The translations under genes were made by a program, and so were the position numbers. From positions 22,141,235-22,205,234 of the forward strand of contig NC_092813.1 of the NCBI RefSeq assembly GCF_040954645.1: 64,000 bases of DNA, read 5' to 3'. Positions 30,341 to 40,958 of this stretch are shown piece after piece. The notes under the pieces were generated by a model. That model made no database searches, was not told the origin of the DNA, and saw nothing but the letters and a program-made list of their open reading frames with translations. Numbering within the stretch: the first letter of the stretch is position 1; every line of letters begins with the position of its first letter. This DNA is from Diabrotica undecimpunctata (lineage: Eukaryota > Arthropoda > Insecta > Coleoptera > Chrysomelidae).

Positions 30341-32794
30341 ATGCCACAAGAAAATAGCTTCAGAACAATATTAAGAAACCGTTATGGGCCCAGCGTTATT
30401 CAAAATTTTCGGAGATTGGAAATTCTATACAAGAAACTGGCACATTGTCAAAATTCAATCAAATTTTTACGAAGATGTAGAGACAACAACCTAATACCAA
30501 AGGGCTTGAAGTTACGTCCAGCATATTCAAGCAGAAGGTTGAACAACATTCTACATAGAGCCAGCTTGTCCATGATCCGCGAAAGGTTACAATATCATAG
30601 ATCAAATTTATTTTTTGTTGAACAAGATATTGTAAGTATTGAAGATTTGCTTTTCGATGTGATATCAAATTCTGATTTTGATCAAATTATTTTTAGTTTA
30701 CATATAGTTTATGAAAATTCATATATTAAACAAAGAGATATACATTTAAATAAATTTAATATTCTATTAGAACAAAACAGTATACATACTTTAGATAACC
30801 TAAATAGAAATAATGACATTTTAGCGACAGTTGTCAATCTATCAAATAGACATTTAAATGCAACGGAGAATTTAATACTGTCAAAGGGTCTAAACTTTGC
30901 TGTTACTCAGCCATCAATACCAAGATTAGACATAATAAGCTCAGTGGAAAAAATATCTCAATGTTTACCAACCCATGAAAAGGAAGAATACAGAGTATTA
31001 TGTAAGCTTGAATTGGAAAAGTCTAATAAAATTGAACAAAACATAAGCAAAGAGGAACTAAAGTCTATAAGAACTTTAAAAAATGACGACTCCATAATCA
31101 TCCTACCAGCAGACAAGGGGAATGCAACTGTGGTAATGGATAGAATTCAATATGAAAACAAAATTAAAGATCTAATAATAAACGGACCTTACACAAAATT
31201 AACAAAGGATCCAACAAAACCTTTGGAAAACAAAATATATAGAACTTTATTCAAGTTTAAAGATTGTTTACCCAGTTATCAGAGAAGATTAATTACACCT
31301 CATTACAGTAAGACCCCTCATTTTTATGGAGTACCGAAAGTTCATAAAACGAATATACCACTTAGACCCATTTGTAGTACCATGAATTCTCCTTGTAGTG
31401 AACTATCAAAATTTTTATTAAATATTTTAAAACCAATTGCAAATAAAAATGACACATTTATAAAAAATACACAACATTTTTTAAATAAATTATCAAATAT
31501 TGAATTTAATTTAAATAATACTTTAGTAAGTTTTGACATAAATAGTTTATTTACGAATGTGCCATTAGATAAGACTTTAAATATAGTCAAGACAAAATTA
31601 GAGAGTGATGATACATTGGCAACTAGAACAAGACTAAATATATCAGCTATAATGGAGTTAATAACAGTATGTACTGATAATACATATTTTCAACTAAATA
31701 ATGAATTCTATAAACAAAGTTTTGGACTAGCAATGGGCTCTAGTTTATCTCCATTATTAGCCGATATATTTATGGAAGATTTTGAAACAAATATTATTTC
31801 TAAACAAAATTTAAAACCCTCAGTATGGTGGAGATATGTAGATGATGTATTCTCAATATGGCCTCATGGATCAGAGTTGTTGGACACATTCCTAAATGAT
31901 ATAAACTATAAAGAAGAGACAATAACATTTACCATGGAAAAGGAATATAATAACACATTACCTTTTCTGGATGTTTTAATCTCTAAGAACGATACTGGAT
32001 ACGAAACTCAGGTGTATAGAAAACCAACACACACCAACAGATATTTAAATTTCAAATCAAATCACAATATTAATATTAAAAAGGGAATCATTAAATCCTT
32101 ATACGATAGAGCCAAAATTACTTGTTCTAACCAAAATTCGTTCTTGGAGGAGAAACATTTGTTAACATCTGTTTTATTAAAAAATGATTATCCTTTATCG
32201 TTTATAAATAAGGAATTTTCAACAATAGATCGAATAGAACAAAACAACTTAGAACGAGATCCTACAACATATACAAGGGATAATACGAGGAAAATAACAA
32301 TACCATATATAAAAGGATTATCGGAAAAGCTTAAAAGGATAGGAAATAAATTCAACATTTCAACAACATTCAAAACAACAAACACGTTGAGATCTATTTT
32401 GTCCAAAACCAAACCTAACAATGAACAAGAAAGGACAAAGAATTGCATTTATAAAATACCTTGTGAATGCGATCAGTTTTATTTAGGTGAAACATCAAGG
32501 CCATTAAATGTTAGAATAAGTGAACATCAATCCTATATTAAAAATAGAGAATTTGATAGATCTCAAATATGTAAACATGCATGGGATAATGAACATAGGG
32601 TTCAATGGAATGATTCAAATATAGTCCTAAAAGAAACGGATGGTAAAAAGAGAAAAATCAAAGAAGCGGCTCTAATTATGCTAAATGAGACCAATTGTGT
32701 CGCGAATTCCTCGGCAGAATGTAGTAGGATCTGGTTACCCATATTGAAAGAGGAAGTTATTAAAAAGAAAATACCAGTATTGGTAAGTCAGTAA
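30341..32794 (+). CDS. Penelope RT + GIY-YIG protein, copy 1
   Basis: Complete 817-codon ORF, close to the usual Penelope length of about 840. It would reverse-transcribe element RNA and cut target DNA with a GIY-YIG nuclease. RT: K-G-N-A-T-V-V (about residue 262), R-P-I-C-S-T-M-N-S-P (about 345), S-F-D-I-N-S-L-F with Asp399, A-M-G-S-S-L-S-P-L-L-A-D (about 465), Y-V-D-D at 499-502, and L-P-F-L-D-V-L. The nuclease starts at C702-I-Y-K-I-P-C, with F-Y-L-G-E-T and the Arg of V-R-I-S-E-H. No stop or frameshift and all key residues are present. The ATG follows a short AT-rich leader. Coding looks active; expression is unproven. Confidence 0.95.
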   Translation: MPQENSFRTILRNRYGPSVIQNFRRLEILYKKLAHCQNSIKFLRRCRDNNLIPKGLKLRPAYSSRRLNNILHRASLSMIRERLQYHRSNLFFVEQDIVSIEDLLFDVISNSDFDQIIFSLHIVYENSYIKQRDIHLNKFNILLEQNSIHTLDNLNRNNDILATVVNLSNRHLNATENLILSKGLNFAVTQPSIPRLDIISSVEKISQCLPTHEKEEYRVLCKLELEKSNKIEQNISKEELKSIRTLKNDDSIIILPADKGNATVVMDRIQYENKIKDLIINGPYTKLTKDPTKPLENKIYRTLFKFKDCLPSYQRRLITPHYSKTPHFYGVPKVHKTNIPLRPICSTMNSPCSELSKFLLNILKPIANKNDTFIKNTQHFLNKLSNIEFNLNNTLVSFDINSLFTNVPLDKTLNIVKTKLESDDTLATRTRLNISAIMELITVCTDNTYFQLNNEFYKQSFGLAMGSSLSPLLADIFMEDFETNIISKQNLKPSVWWRYVDDVFSIWPHGSELLDTFLNDINYKEETITFTMEKEYNNTLPFLDVLISKNDTGYETQVYRKPTHTNRYLNFKSNHNINIKKGIIKSLYDRAKITCSNQNSFLEEKHLLTSVLLKNDYPLSFINKEFSTIDRIEQNNLERDPTTYTRDNTRKITIPYIKGLSEKLKRIGNKFNISTTFKTTNTLRSILSKTKPNNEQERTKNCIYKIPCECDQFYLGETSRPLNVRISEHQSYIKNREFDRSQICKHAWDNEHRVQWNDSNIVLKETDGKKRKIKEAALIMLNETNCVANSSAECSRIWLPILKEEVIKKKIPVLVSQ

Positions 32795-33371
32795 CATATA
32801 GAGAATACATCATTTATATTTTTTAAATAACAAACATATAAAATCGGAATTTGGTATTTATTGAAGGTAAAATAAATGCAAGATCAAATACTTACCATGT
32901 CGGGATAGTATTATGAGGTTTTTTTCCTGGTTTTTCCCTCATAATTTACTATGGAATCACTAACAGGAGAATTTTACTGTCATCATTGCATGTATTTGTC
33001 TTTTTAAAGACGAATTACATGTTATGATCTTTTCTGACGGATATTCTCAAGTTAAAGTTGATTTCATGTAATCGAATGAACTATCTTATAAGTAAAGTCG
33101 TCCCAGGAACGCAACTCAACAATATTGGCAATATCATTTTAAAGTCGTCTACTTTAAAATGTATAATGTATGTCTGAATTGTCAATATAGATGAGTCAGA
33201 TAAAATTAAATTAATAGAAGAATTTTTCACTAAGTAACAAAAACAAAATTTGTTTAATTTACTAATGTTTGTATTTTGAGAACGATTTCCGAAGTGGAAA
33301 TTGAAACGTCAATAAACGTATTTTAACCTTTAATTGTGGCTTATTCCCAGTTAAATAGTAATTAATTTAAA
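32795..33371 (+). repeat. Penelope pseudo-LTR, unit 2
   Basis: Same length (577 bp) and nearly the same sequence as 29764-30340; one visible change is gagtcagataaaatt for gagtcaaataaaatt. Confidence 0.9.
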
Positions 33372-35825
33372 ATGCCACAAGAAAATAGCTTCAGAACAAT
33401 ATTAAGAAACCGTTATGGGCCCAGCGTTATTCAAAATTTTCGGAGATTGGAAATTCTATACAAGAAACTGGCACATTGTCAAAATTCAATCAAATTTTTA
33501 CGAAGATGTAGAGACAACAACCTAATACCAAAGGGCTTGAAGTTACGTCCAGCATATTCAAGCAGAAGGTTGAACAACATTCTACATAGAGCCAGCTTGT
33601 CCATGATCCGCGAAAGGTTACAATATCATAGATCAAATTTATTTTTTGTTGAACAAGATATTGTAAGTATTGAAGATTTGCTTTTCGATGTGATATCAAA
33701 TTCTGATTTTGATCAAATTATTTTTAGTTTACATATAGTTTATGAAAATTCATATATTAAACAAAGAGATATACATTTAAATAAATTTAATATTCTATTA
33801 GAACAAAACAGTATACACACTTTAGATAACCTAAATAGAAATAATGACATTTTAGCGACAGTTGTCAATCTATCAAATAGACATTTAAATGCAACGGAGA
33901 ATTTAATACTGTCAAAGGGTCTAAACTTTGCTGTTACTCAGCCATCAATACCAAAATTAGACATAATAAGCTCAGTGGAAAAAATATCTCAATGTTTACC
34001 AACCCATGAAAAGGAAGAATACAGAGTATTATGTAAGCTTGAATTGGAAAAGTCTAATAAAATTGAACAAAACATAAGCAAAGAGGAACTAAAGTCTATA
34101 AGAACTTTAAAAAATGACGACTCCATAATCATCCTACCAGCAGACAAGGGGAATGCAACTGTGGTAATGGATAGAATTCAATATGAAAACAAAATTAAAG
34201 ATCTAATAATAAACGGACCTTACACAAAATTAACAAAGGATCCAACAAAACCTTTGGAAAACAAAATATATAGAACTTTATTCCAGTTTAAAGATTGTTT
34301 ACCCAGTTATCAGAGAAGATTAATTACACCTCATTACAGTAAGACCCCTCATTTTTATGGAGTACCGAAAGTTCATAAAACGAATATACCACTTAGACCC
34401 ATTTGTAGTACCATGAATTCTCCTTGTAGTGAACTATCAAAATTTTTATTAAATATTTTAAAACCAATTGCAAATAAAAATGACACATTTATAAAAAATA
34501 CACAACATTTTTTAAATAAATTATCAAATATTGAATTTAATTCAAATAATACTTTAGTAAGTTTTGACATAAATAGTTTATTTACGAATGTGCCATTAGA
34601 TAAGACTTTAAATATAGTCAAGACAAAATTAGAGAGTGATGATACATTGGCAACTAGAACAAGACTAAATATATCAGCTATAATGGAGTTAATAACAGTA
34701 TGTACTGATAATACATATTTTCAACTAAATAATGAATTCTATAAACAAAGTTTTGGACTAGCAATGGGCTCTAGTTTATCTCCATTATTAGCCGATATAT
34801 TTATGGAAGATTTTGAAACAAATATTATTTCTAAACAAAATTTAAAACCCTCAGTATGGTGGAGATATGTAGATGATGTATTCTCAATATGGCCTCATGG
34901 ATCAGAGTTGTTGGACACATTCCTAAATGATATAAACGATAAAGAAGAGACAATAACATTTACCATGGAAAAGGAATATAATAACACATTACCTTTTCTG
35001 GATGTTTTAATCTCTAAGAACGATACTGGATACGAAACTCAGGTGTATAGAAAACCAACACACACCAACAGATATTTAAATTTCAAATCAAATCACAATA
35101 TTAATATTAAAAAGGGAATCATTAAATCCTTATACGATAGAGCCAAAATTACTTGTTCTAACCAAAATTCGTTCTTGGAGGAGAAACATTTGTTAACATC
35201 TGTTTTATTAAAAAATGATTATCCTTTATCGTTTATAAATAAGGAATTTTCAACAATAGATCGAATAGAACAAAACAACTTAGAACGAGATCCTACAACA
35301 TATACAAGGGATAATACGAGGAAAATAACAATACCATATATAAAAGGATTATCGGAAAAGCTTAAAAGGATAGGAAATAAATTCAACATTTCAACAACAT
35401 TCAAAACAACAAACACGTTGAGATCTATTTTGTCCAAAACCAAATCTAACAATGAACAAGAAAGGACAAAGAATTGCATTTATAAAATACCTTGTGAATG
35501 CGATCAGTTTTATTTAGGTGAAACATCAAGGCCATTAAATGTTAGAATAAGTGAACATCAATCCTATATTAAAAATAGAGAATTTGATAGATCTCAAATA
35601 TGTAAACATGCATGGGATAATGAACATAGGGTTCAATGGAATGATTCAAATATAGTCCTAAAAGAAACGGATGGTAAAAAGAGAAAAATCAAAGAAGCGG
35701 CTCTAATTATGCTAAATGAGACCAATTGTGTCGCGAATTCCTCGGCAGAATGTAGTAGGATCTGGTTACCCATATTGAAAGAGGAAGTTATTAAAAAGAA
35801 AATACCAGTATTGGTAAGTCAGTAA
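33372..35825 (+). CDS. Penelope RT + GIY-YIG protein, copy 2
   Basis: Second complete 817-codon ORF, differing from copy 1 at only five residues that I can see: Arg to Lys after S-I-P, Lys to Gln in L-F-K-F-K-D, Leu to Ser in E-F-N-L-N-N, Tyr to Asp after D-I-N, and Pro to Ser in T-K-P-N-N. None touches the RT YVDD, Asp399 or GIY-YIG residues. The intact frame in both tandem copies is a sign of recent amplification. The upstream pseudo-LTR supplies any promoter. There is no evidence of an intron in the ORF. Confidence 0.95.
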   Translation: MPQENSFRTILRNRYGPSVIQNFRRLEILYKKLAHCQNSIKFLRRCRDNNLIPKGLKLRPAYSSRRLNNILHRASLSMIRERLQYHRSNLFFVEQDIVSIEDLLFDVISNSDFDQIIFSLHIVYENSYIKQRDIHLNKFNILLEQNSIHTLDNLNRNNDILATVVNLSNRHLNATENLILSKGLNFAVTQPSIPKLDIISSVEKISQCLPTHEKEEYRVLCKLELEKSNKIEQNISKEELKSIRTLKNDDSIIILPADKGNATVVMDRIQYENKIKDLIINGPYTKLTKDPTKPLENKIYRTLFQFKDCLPSYQRRLITPHYSKTPHFYGVPKVHKTNIPLRPICSTMNSPCSELSKFLLNILKPIANKNDTFIKNTQHFLNKLSNIEFNSNNTLVSFDINSLFTNVPLDKTLNIVKTKLESDDTLATRTRLNISAIMELITVCTDNTYFQLNNEFYKQSFGLAMGSSLSPLLADIFMEDFETNIISKQNLKPSVWWRYVDDVFSIWPHGSELLDTFLNDINDKEETITFTMEKEYNNTLPFLDVLISKNDTGYETQVYRKPTHTNRYLNFKSNHNINIKKGIIKSLYDRAKITCSNQNSFLEEKHLLTSVLLKNDYPLSFINKEFSTIDRIEQNNLERDPTTYTRDNTRKITIPYIKGLSEKLKRIGNKFNISTTFKTTNTLRSILSKTKSNNEQERTKNCIYKIPCECDQFYLGETSRPLNVRISEHQSYIKNREFDRSQICKHAWDNEHRVQWNDSNIVLKETDGKKRKIKEAALIMLNETNCVANSSAECSRIWLPILKEEVIKKKIPVLVSQ

Positions 35826-36402
35826 CATATAGAGAATACATCATTTATATTTTTTAAATAACAAACATATAAAATCGGAATTTGGTATTTATTGAAGGTA
35901 AAATAAATGCAAGATCAAATACTTACCATGTCGGGATAGTATTATGAGGTTTTTTTCCTGGTTTTTCCCTCATAATTTACTATGGAATCACTAACAGGAG
36001 AATTTTACTGTCATCATTGCATGTATTTGTCTTTTTAAAGACGAATTACATGTTATGATCTTTTCTGACGGATATTCTCAAGTTAAAGTTGATTTCATGT
36101 AATCGAATGAACTATCTTATAAGTAAAGTCGTCCCAGGAACGCAACTCAACAATATTGGCAATATCATTTTAAAGTCGTCTACTTTAAAATGTATAATGT
36201 ATGTCTGAATTGTCAATATAGATGAGTCAGATAAAATTAAATTAATAGAAGAATTTTTCACTAAGTAACAAAAACAAAATTTGTTTAATTTACTAATGTT
36301 TGTATTTTGAGAACGATTTCCGAAGTGGAAATTGAAACGTCAATAAACGTATTTTAACCTTTAATTGTGGCTTATTCCCAGTTAAATAGTAATTAATTTA
36401 AA
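35826..36402 (+). repeat. Penelope pseudo-LTR, unit 3
   Basis: Same unit again; followed by ATG and 26 further bases of the ORF before the copy is cut at 36431 (ttcagaacaata) near (TA)n. Confidence 0.9.
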
Positions 36403-36446
36403 ATGCCACAAGAAAATAGCTTCAGAACAATAATAAACTTACACGT

Positions 36447-36450
<4 letters not shown>

Positions 36451-36524
<74 letters not shown>
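36451..36524. repeat. (TA)n microsatellite 1
   Basis: Pure TA, 74 nt, between the Penelope array and the second PLE lineage. Confidence 0.98.
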
Positions 36525-36526
<2 letters not shown>

Positions 36527-36553
36527 AAATACTGGATATTATTGACTGTCGAT

Positions 36554-36912
36554 ATAAACAAAAAACGCAGTTTTTTAGGGCTGCAGTCAGTAGGTTTGGC
36601 CGGGATGTTATAGAAACACTCTTTTGACTTTTGGTCGAGCTTTCGGAATTCCTTTATTCCTTCTTCAAGACACTGTAATTAGAAAGAAAGTATAAATATT
36701 TACAACATATCTCAAATTGTCATTACAACTTACTAGTCGTTGAGATTATTTGTGTAAAGCTACGACACTCAACATTAAAAACACACATATAAAATATAAC
36801 ATTTAAAATAATGGACAAAATACATTTTTAAATTTAGTTGAAAAGTTAAAATTTTGTTCGTGACATCTTTTAATGGTGTGTTTTGACTGATCCATAGAGA
36901 ACAGAAGACAAA
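36554..36912. repeat. left inverted flank of PLE lineage 2
   Basis: Reverse complement of 39185-39535 with scattered changes (for example gggctgcagtcagtaggttt shared). On its minus strand, near 36634-36662, it holds ttgaagaa, ggaat...attcc and gaaagc, a damaged hammerhead-like unit. Confidence 0.85.
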
Positions 36913-36997
36913 AAATCAAACATAATAAAGTTTTTTTCTAAATTAGAAATAACAATATCAAAAAATTTAACAAAATAAAAGTAGTAAAAATAATCAA

Positions 36998-38949
36998 TTG
37001 TCAAAAATAACATTTCAAGAAAAATGGTTCAAAAATCTAACTAACATCACTTATCCTTATAATGTCAAAAAACTTTTGTCTTTGGGTCCAAAATTTTGCC
37101 TATTCCCTAGTGCTAGAGATTTTAAAATGTCTTCTCTTCTCTCAGATATTGAGTTTCACATTTCTGGTCTAGAACCCCAAGAGAAGGACATCTTGAGATC
37201 TCAAAGCACTAATGTTATCACTAATTTTCTACACAAAACAAGTAAAGAAGGACACTTTTTGAACACAATATACAATGAGTGCAAACAATTTTTAAAATCA
37301 CATCCAGAAATTTACATTGTTAGAAGTGACAAGGGAAATGTAACAGTGGCAATGTATAAGAATGATTACATTGAAAAAAGCAATAGTTTACTAAATGACA
37401 CAAAAAGTTACATTAAACTCAAAAACAGTCCAGTGTGCACCCTCCAAAAAAGGCGAATAAGCTGGTTTCGGATTTAGCTTCTTCCAAATCCATAACAACA
37501 GAAGTTGCAAAATCTTTGAAAATTTACAATGCAGTTGTACCCAGGTTTTATACACTTCCTAAAGTTCACAAACCCACTCTTTCAATGAGACCTATTGTCT
37601 CTTCCATTGATGCTCCTAATAGTAAACTTGCTAAACACCTTACAGATATCCTCACAATTTCCTACAACGAATCCAATGAATTCTATATTAGAGATTCTTT
37701 CACATTTAGTAACTTCATTAATAATGTTAAAGTTCCGAATAATTATATACTAATTAGTTTAGATGTGTCACTATTTACAAATCTACCACTAGATGCTGTT
37801 CTCAACAGCATCAAAAATAACTGGAACAGCATCCCTCTGCATACCAAGATCAGTTTACATGATTTCATAAGAATTTTAACATTCATTTTTGACTCTAACA
37901 TCTTTTTGTTTAATGGTAATTTTTTTAAACAAATTGTTGGCACTCCAATGGGCAGCAAAATATCCCCCATACTATGTAACTTTGTATTGGATGAACTTAT
38001 AAGAATATGTAAGGAAAAGATACCTTTTCACATACCTTTTATCAAACGATATGTTGATGATTTGATCTTATCGGTCCCTGAAAACAAAGTAACTAATGTT
38101 CTAAACGCTTTTAACGCCCAGTGTGAATATTTAAAGTTTACGGTTGAGAGAGAAGCTGACAATATGATTCCGTTTTTAGACATGCTTTTACATCGTGGCA
38201 GTGATGGCATGCTAAGGACGGAGTGGTATCGTAAACCTTGTTTTAGTAACCGTTTCATAAAATTTTATTCTCAACATCCATCTAAGATGAAAACAAATTT
38301 GGTTTTGGTCCTTAAAACTAGGGTTATCAACTTATCACACATCGAGTTCAGGGACAAGGGACTAAAAAAGTTGAGATCTATACAACAAGAGAACTCCTAT
38401 CCTACAGGGCTATTGAATAAACTCATTTTTGGTTCTCCTTTTCCTGTGCAATTTTCTGATAACCAAAATTTTCTTAATAATGAGATGAATGAGGTCCGAC
38501 AACTGACACAGACATTGACACAGAACACATCAGAGCTAGCACAATCTAAAATAACGTATGGTTGCCTACCCTATATTCCAGTTCTCACACCTAAGCTATT
38601 GAACCTTTTCAAAAATGTTAGTGGCTTAAAAATTGCAACTAAGAATGTGAAAACGGTATCGAAGTTGTACACAAAGACAAAGGATCCTTTCACAATACAG
38701 GAGTCGTCGAATGTTGTTTATTCTATACCGTGTGCCAATTTTGAAAACGTGGATGTCGGAGAATCATCTCATAATTTTCACAATAGAGTAATATTGCATA
38801 GCAGCGACATAAAAACCAAAAAGATAAACGCATGCGCGCTCACAGAACATGCATTAACTCTAAAACATGAATTTTATTTCGATGATTCCTGTATTTTGGC
38901 AAAGGAAAAAACCATACAAAACGTGTTTTCTTGGAAATGTGTTTCATAA
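36998..38949 (+). pseudogene. PLE RT + GIY-YIG, lineage 2
   Basis: 36998-37440 covers the N-terminus and K-G-N-V-T-V-A-M; a frameshift near 37435 leads to the rest (to 38949). RT motifs: R-F-Y-T-L-P-K-V-H-K-P, M-R-P-I-V-S-S-I-D-A-P-N, I-S-L-D-V-S-L-F-T-N-L-P, G-T-P-M-G-S-K-I-S-P-I-L, R-Y-V-D-D-L (38047-38064) and I-P-F-L-D-M. The GIY-YIG entry is degraded: V-V-Y-S-I-P-C is present, but the expected second Cys and the Y-x-G pair read as N-F-E-N-V-D-V-G. The end differs from the family in length. One frameshift plus decay, so probably inactive. Confidence 0.85.
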
Positions 38950-39184
38950 AATCTAATACGTCTTGTATAAATAAAAAGTCAGACATAGATAAATTGAGCA
39001 ACATTTATTGTTACTTACTGACAAAACATCAAAAATAAAATAAAGATTTACTTTTACATATACACACCATAATACGCCTGTATACAAAACATGTTGCATA
39101 CTTTCAAGACAGGTTTAATATTATTTCCATTAATATAATAGCAAGAACTCCTAATTACCTTTTAAACCACACTATTTTTGTTTT

Positions 39185-39535
39185 GTTTTTTTTTCTGTTC
39201 TCTATGGATCAGTCAAAACACAACATTAAAAGATGTTACGAACAAAATTTTAACTTTTCAACTACATTAAAAAATGTATTTTGTCCATTATTTTAAATGT
39301 TATATTTTATATGTGTGTTTTTAATGTTGAGTGTCGTAGCTTTCCACAAATAATCTCAACGACTAGTATGTTGTAATGACAATTTGAGATATGTTGTAAA
39401 TATTTACACTTTCTTTCTAATTACACTGTCTTAAAGAAGGAATAAAGGAATTCCGAAAGCTCGACCAAAAGTCAAAAGAGTGTTTCTATAACATCCCGGC
39501 CAAACCTACTGACTGCAGCCCTAATAAACTGCGTT
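39185..39535. repeat. right inverted flank of PLE lineage 2
   Basis: Partner of 36554-36912; ends next to (TA)n at 39541. The plus strand near 39432-39460 has ttaaagaagg, a 5-bp ggaat/attcc helix and gaaagc, a damaged hammerhead-like unit. Confidence 0.85.
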
Positions 39536-39538
39536 TTT

Positions 39539-39540
<2 letters not shown>

Positions 39541-39617
<77 letters not shown>

Positions 39618-39636
39618 ATATATAATATATATATAT

Positions 39637-39695
<59 letters not shown>

Positions 39696-39720
39696 ATATA
39701 TATATATATATATACATATA
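39541..39720. repeat. (TA)n microsatellite 2, interrupted
   Basis: About 180 nt of TA with interruptions such as aaataata and ataatat. Confidence 0.95.
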
Positions 39721-40223
39721 TTTTTTCAATCTCACCATCTGATTGTCAGTTCTGACATTCGAACTTTCAAATACTTTATTTTGCATGATATAATCATGAC
39801 AGTCAAGATCCCTAGCCTTGCCATTGTTAATATAACATTTCAAAATTGACAATTACATTTTTTTGATAGATTTAAGAATCCGTCAATTTTTTCAGAAGTT
39901 AAATTATAAAACAAATTAATATAAAATTACTTAAATTGGGAATCTTCCGGCATTCTGTGTTTTTGCTGATTTATTTAGTAAATTAATATTTGATGTGTCT
40001 TCACCATACTAATATCTTAATGCTACAGATCTTTTAAAGGTAAGATCGTTTACTTAATTGTTTTTTATATTAGATGTATCGCTAATACCATTCTTTTAGA
40101 CGAACTGATGATGCCCATTGAACAGTGGGCGAAACGTATTCAATAAAAGATAAAGTAGCACAACTCTTATCTTTTTTTATCTCCAAATTTGACCGAAAAT
40201 ATCCCTTTCACTTACGAGTGCAC

Positions 40224-40225
<2 letters not shown>
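39721..40225 (+). mobile_element. PLE terminal fragment with hammerhead
   Basis: About 500 bp between two TA tracts. The end part (40080-40180) has the same layout as the end of PLE lineage 3 at 46580-46660: ttctttaga-like lead, CTGATGA, a short helix, GAAAC. No RT coding is visible. Probably a 5'-truncated or solo pseudo-LTR. Confidence 0.55.
40095..40145 (+). ncRNA. hammerhead ribozyme core
   Basis: CTGATGA at 40105-40111, a helix II of gccca with tgggc around an 8-nt loop (40113-40130), then GAAAC at 40131-40135. All invariant core bases of this half are present. Helices I and III are short and I could not confirm the cleavage triplet, so activity is uncertain. Confidence 0.6.

Positions 40226-40291
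<66 letters not shown>
40226..40291. repeat. (TA)n microsatellite 3
   Basis: Pure TA/AT run of about 66 nt. Confidence 0.97.
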
Positions 40292-40293
<2 letters not shown>

Positions 40294-40389
40294 GAACCAG
40301 AAGTATTTGCTGACAACGTAAGGAAGTAAACGTTAAATATTGGGTTTGCAGCAATAAAAATGAAACGTGTACTCTTTTAAATCTTTATT

Positions 40390-40432
40390 CCAAGCTTTCG
40401 GACATTGGTTATGTCCTTCATCAGGGAGCTAC
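40390..40432 (-). ncRNA. hammerhead core, left arm
   Basis: On the minus strand: CTGATGA (40418-40424 plus-strand tcatcag), a 6-bp helix ggacat with atgtcc, then GAAA (tttc at 40396-40399). Flanking agct on both sides could give a short helix. Confidence 0.6.
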
Positions 40433-40759
40433 AAATGTGATGAATAAATTGTTGGCGTTGGTATAATTAATTAAAAAATTCACTACTTACAAACTTAATG
40501 AGGTTGTATCAACGAAGATGTATTATAATAATTTATTATTTATTTATATTAATTTATTTTTATAATTTGTTACTACTAGATAAATGCAATAATAACACAA
40601 ACAATAATTTATTAATTTTGTATATTAAAAAAAGATGAGAGACTGTGATAAATTTTATCAACATTATAATAGATCTTCGTTGATACAACCTCATTAAGTT
40701 TGTAAGTAGTGAATTTTTTAATTAATTATACCAACGCCAACAATTTATTCATCACATTT

Positions 40760-40805
40760 GTAGCTCCCTGATGAAGGACATAACCAATGTCCGAAAGCTT
40801 GGAAT
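40760..40805 (+). ncRNA. hammerhead core, right arm
   Basis: CTGATGA at 40768-40774, helix ggacat/atgtcc (40776-40792), GAAA at 40793-40796. Mirror image of the left-arm core. Confidence 0.6.
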
Positions 40806-40865
40806 AAAGATTTAAAAGAGTACACGTTTCATTTTTATTGCTGCAAACCCAATATTTAACGTTTA

Positions 40866-40867
<2 letters not shown>

Positions 40868-40950
<83 letters not shown>

Positions 40951-40958
40951 TATATATA
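40868..40958. repeat. (TA)n microsatellite 4
   Basis: Nearly pure TA with one ct interruption at 40949-40950; directly followed by the transposon end cagg. Confidence 0.97.

Larger units (their letters stand above)
29488..36431 (+). mobile_element. Penelope-like element head-to-tail tandem array
   Basis: Truncated unit, terminal repeat, complete ORF, terminal repeat, complete ORF, terminal repeat, then the first ~30 bp of a further ORF (ATG at 36403) before AT-rich sequence and (TA)n. The ATGs at 30341, 33372 and 36403 are each 3031 bp apart. Only a handful of differences separate the units, so the array is recent. Tandem copies joined by a shared pseudo-LTR are typical of Penelope. Confidence 0.95.
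36525..39540 (+). mobile_element. Penelope-like element, second lineage, with inverted flanks
   Basis: About 3.0 kb from TA tract to TA tract. The inverted flanks 36554-36912 and 39185-39535 enclose a degenerate RT/GIY-YIG frame. This inverted pseudo-LTR layout is known for PLEs. The lineage is clearly different from the intact array: the terminal repeats share no sequence that I can see. Confidence 0.8.
40292..40867. mobile_element. palindromic element with two hammerhead cores
   Basis: 576 bp between TA tracts. Arms 40324-40530 and 40661-40867 (207 nt each) are almost perfect reverse complements around a 130-nt centre. Each arm has a hammerhead core, pointing in opposite directions, and no ORF is present. 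It has the plan of an inverted PLE pseudo-LTR pair, as in 36554-39535, but with all coding lost. Probably a non-autonomous PLE derivative; retrozyme-like behaviour is a possibility I cannot test. Confidence 0.7.

Noticed and set aside
32188..32448. Minus-strand ORFs repeated at 32188 and 35219 (and 30459, 31342 with partners)
   Set aside because: They recur only because the Penelope unit is duplicated; they are antisense shadows of the RT/GIY-YIG ORF.
36634..36662. Active hammerhead in PLE lineage 2 flanks
   Set aside because: The helix and GAAA are present, but CUGANGA is damaged in both flanks (ttgaaga and ttaaaga), so catalysis is unlikely.
39472..39852. Minus-strand ORF with long Tyr-Ile repeats
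   Set aside because: It is translation of the (TA)n tract. The same applies to the frames over the TA tracts at 43177-43389, 46642-46857 and 53554-53874.
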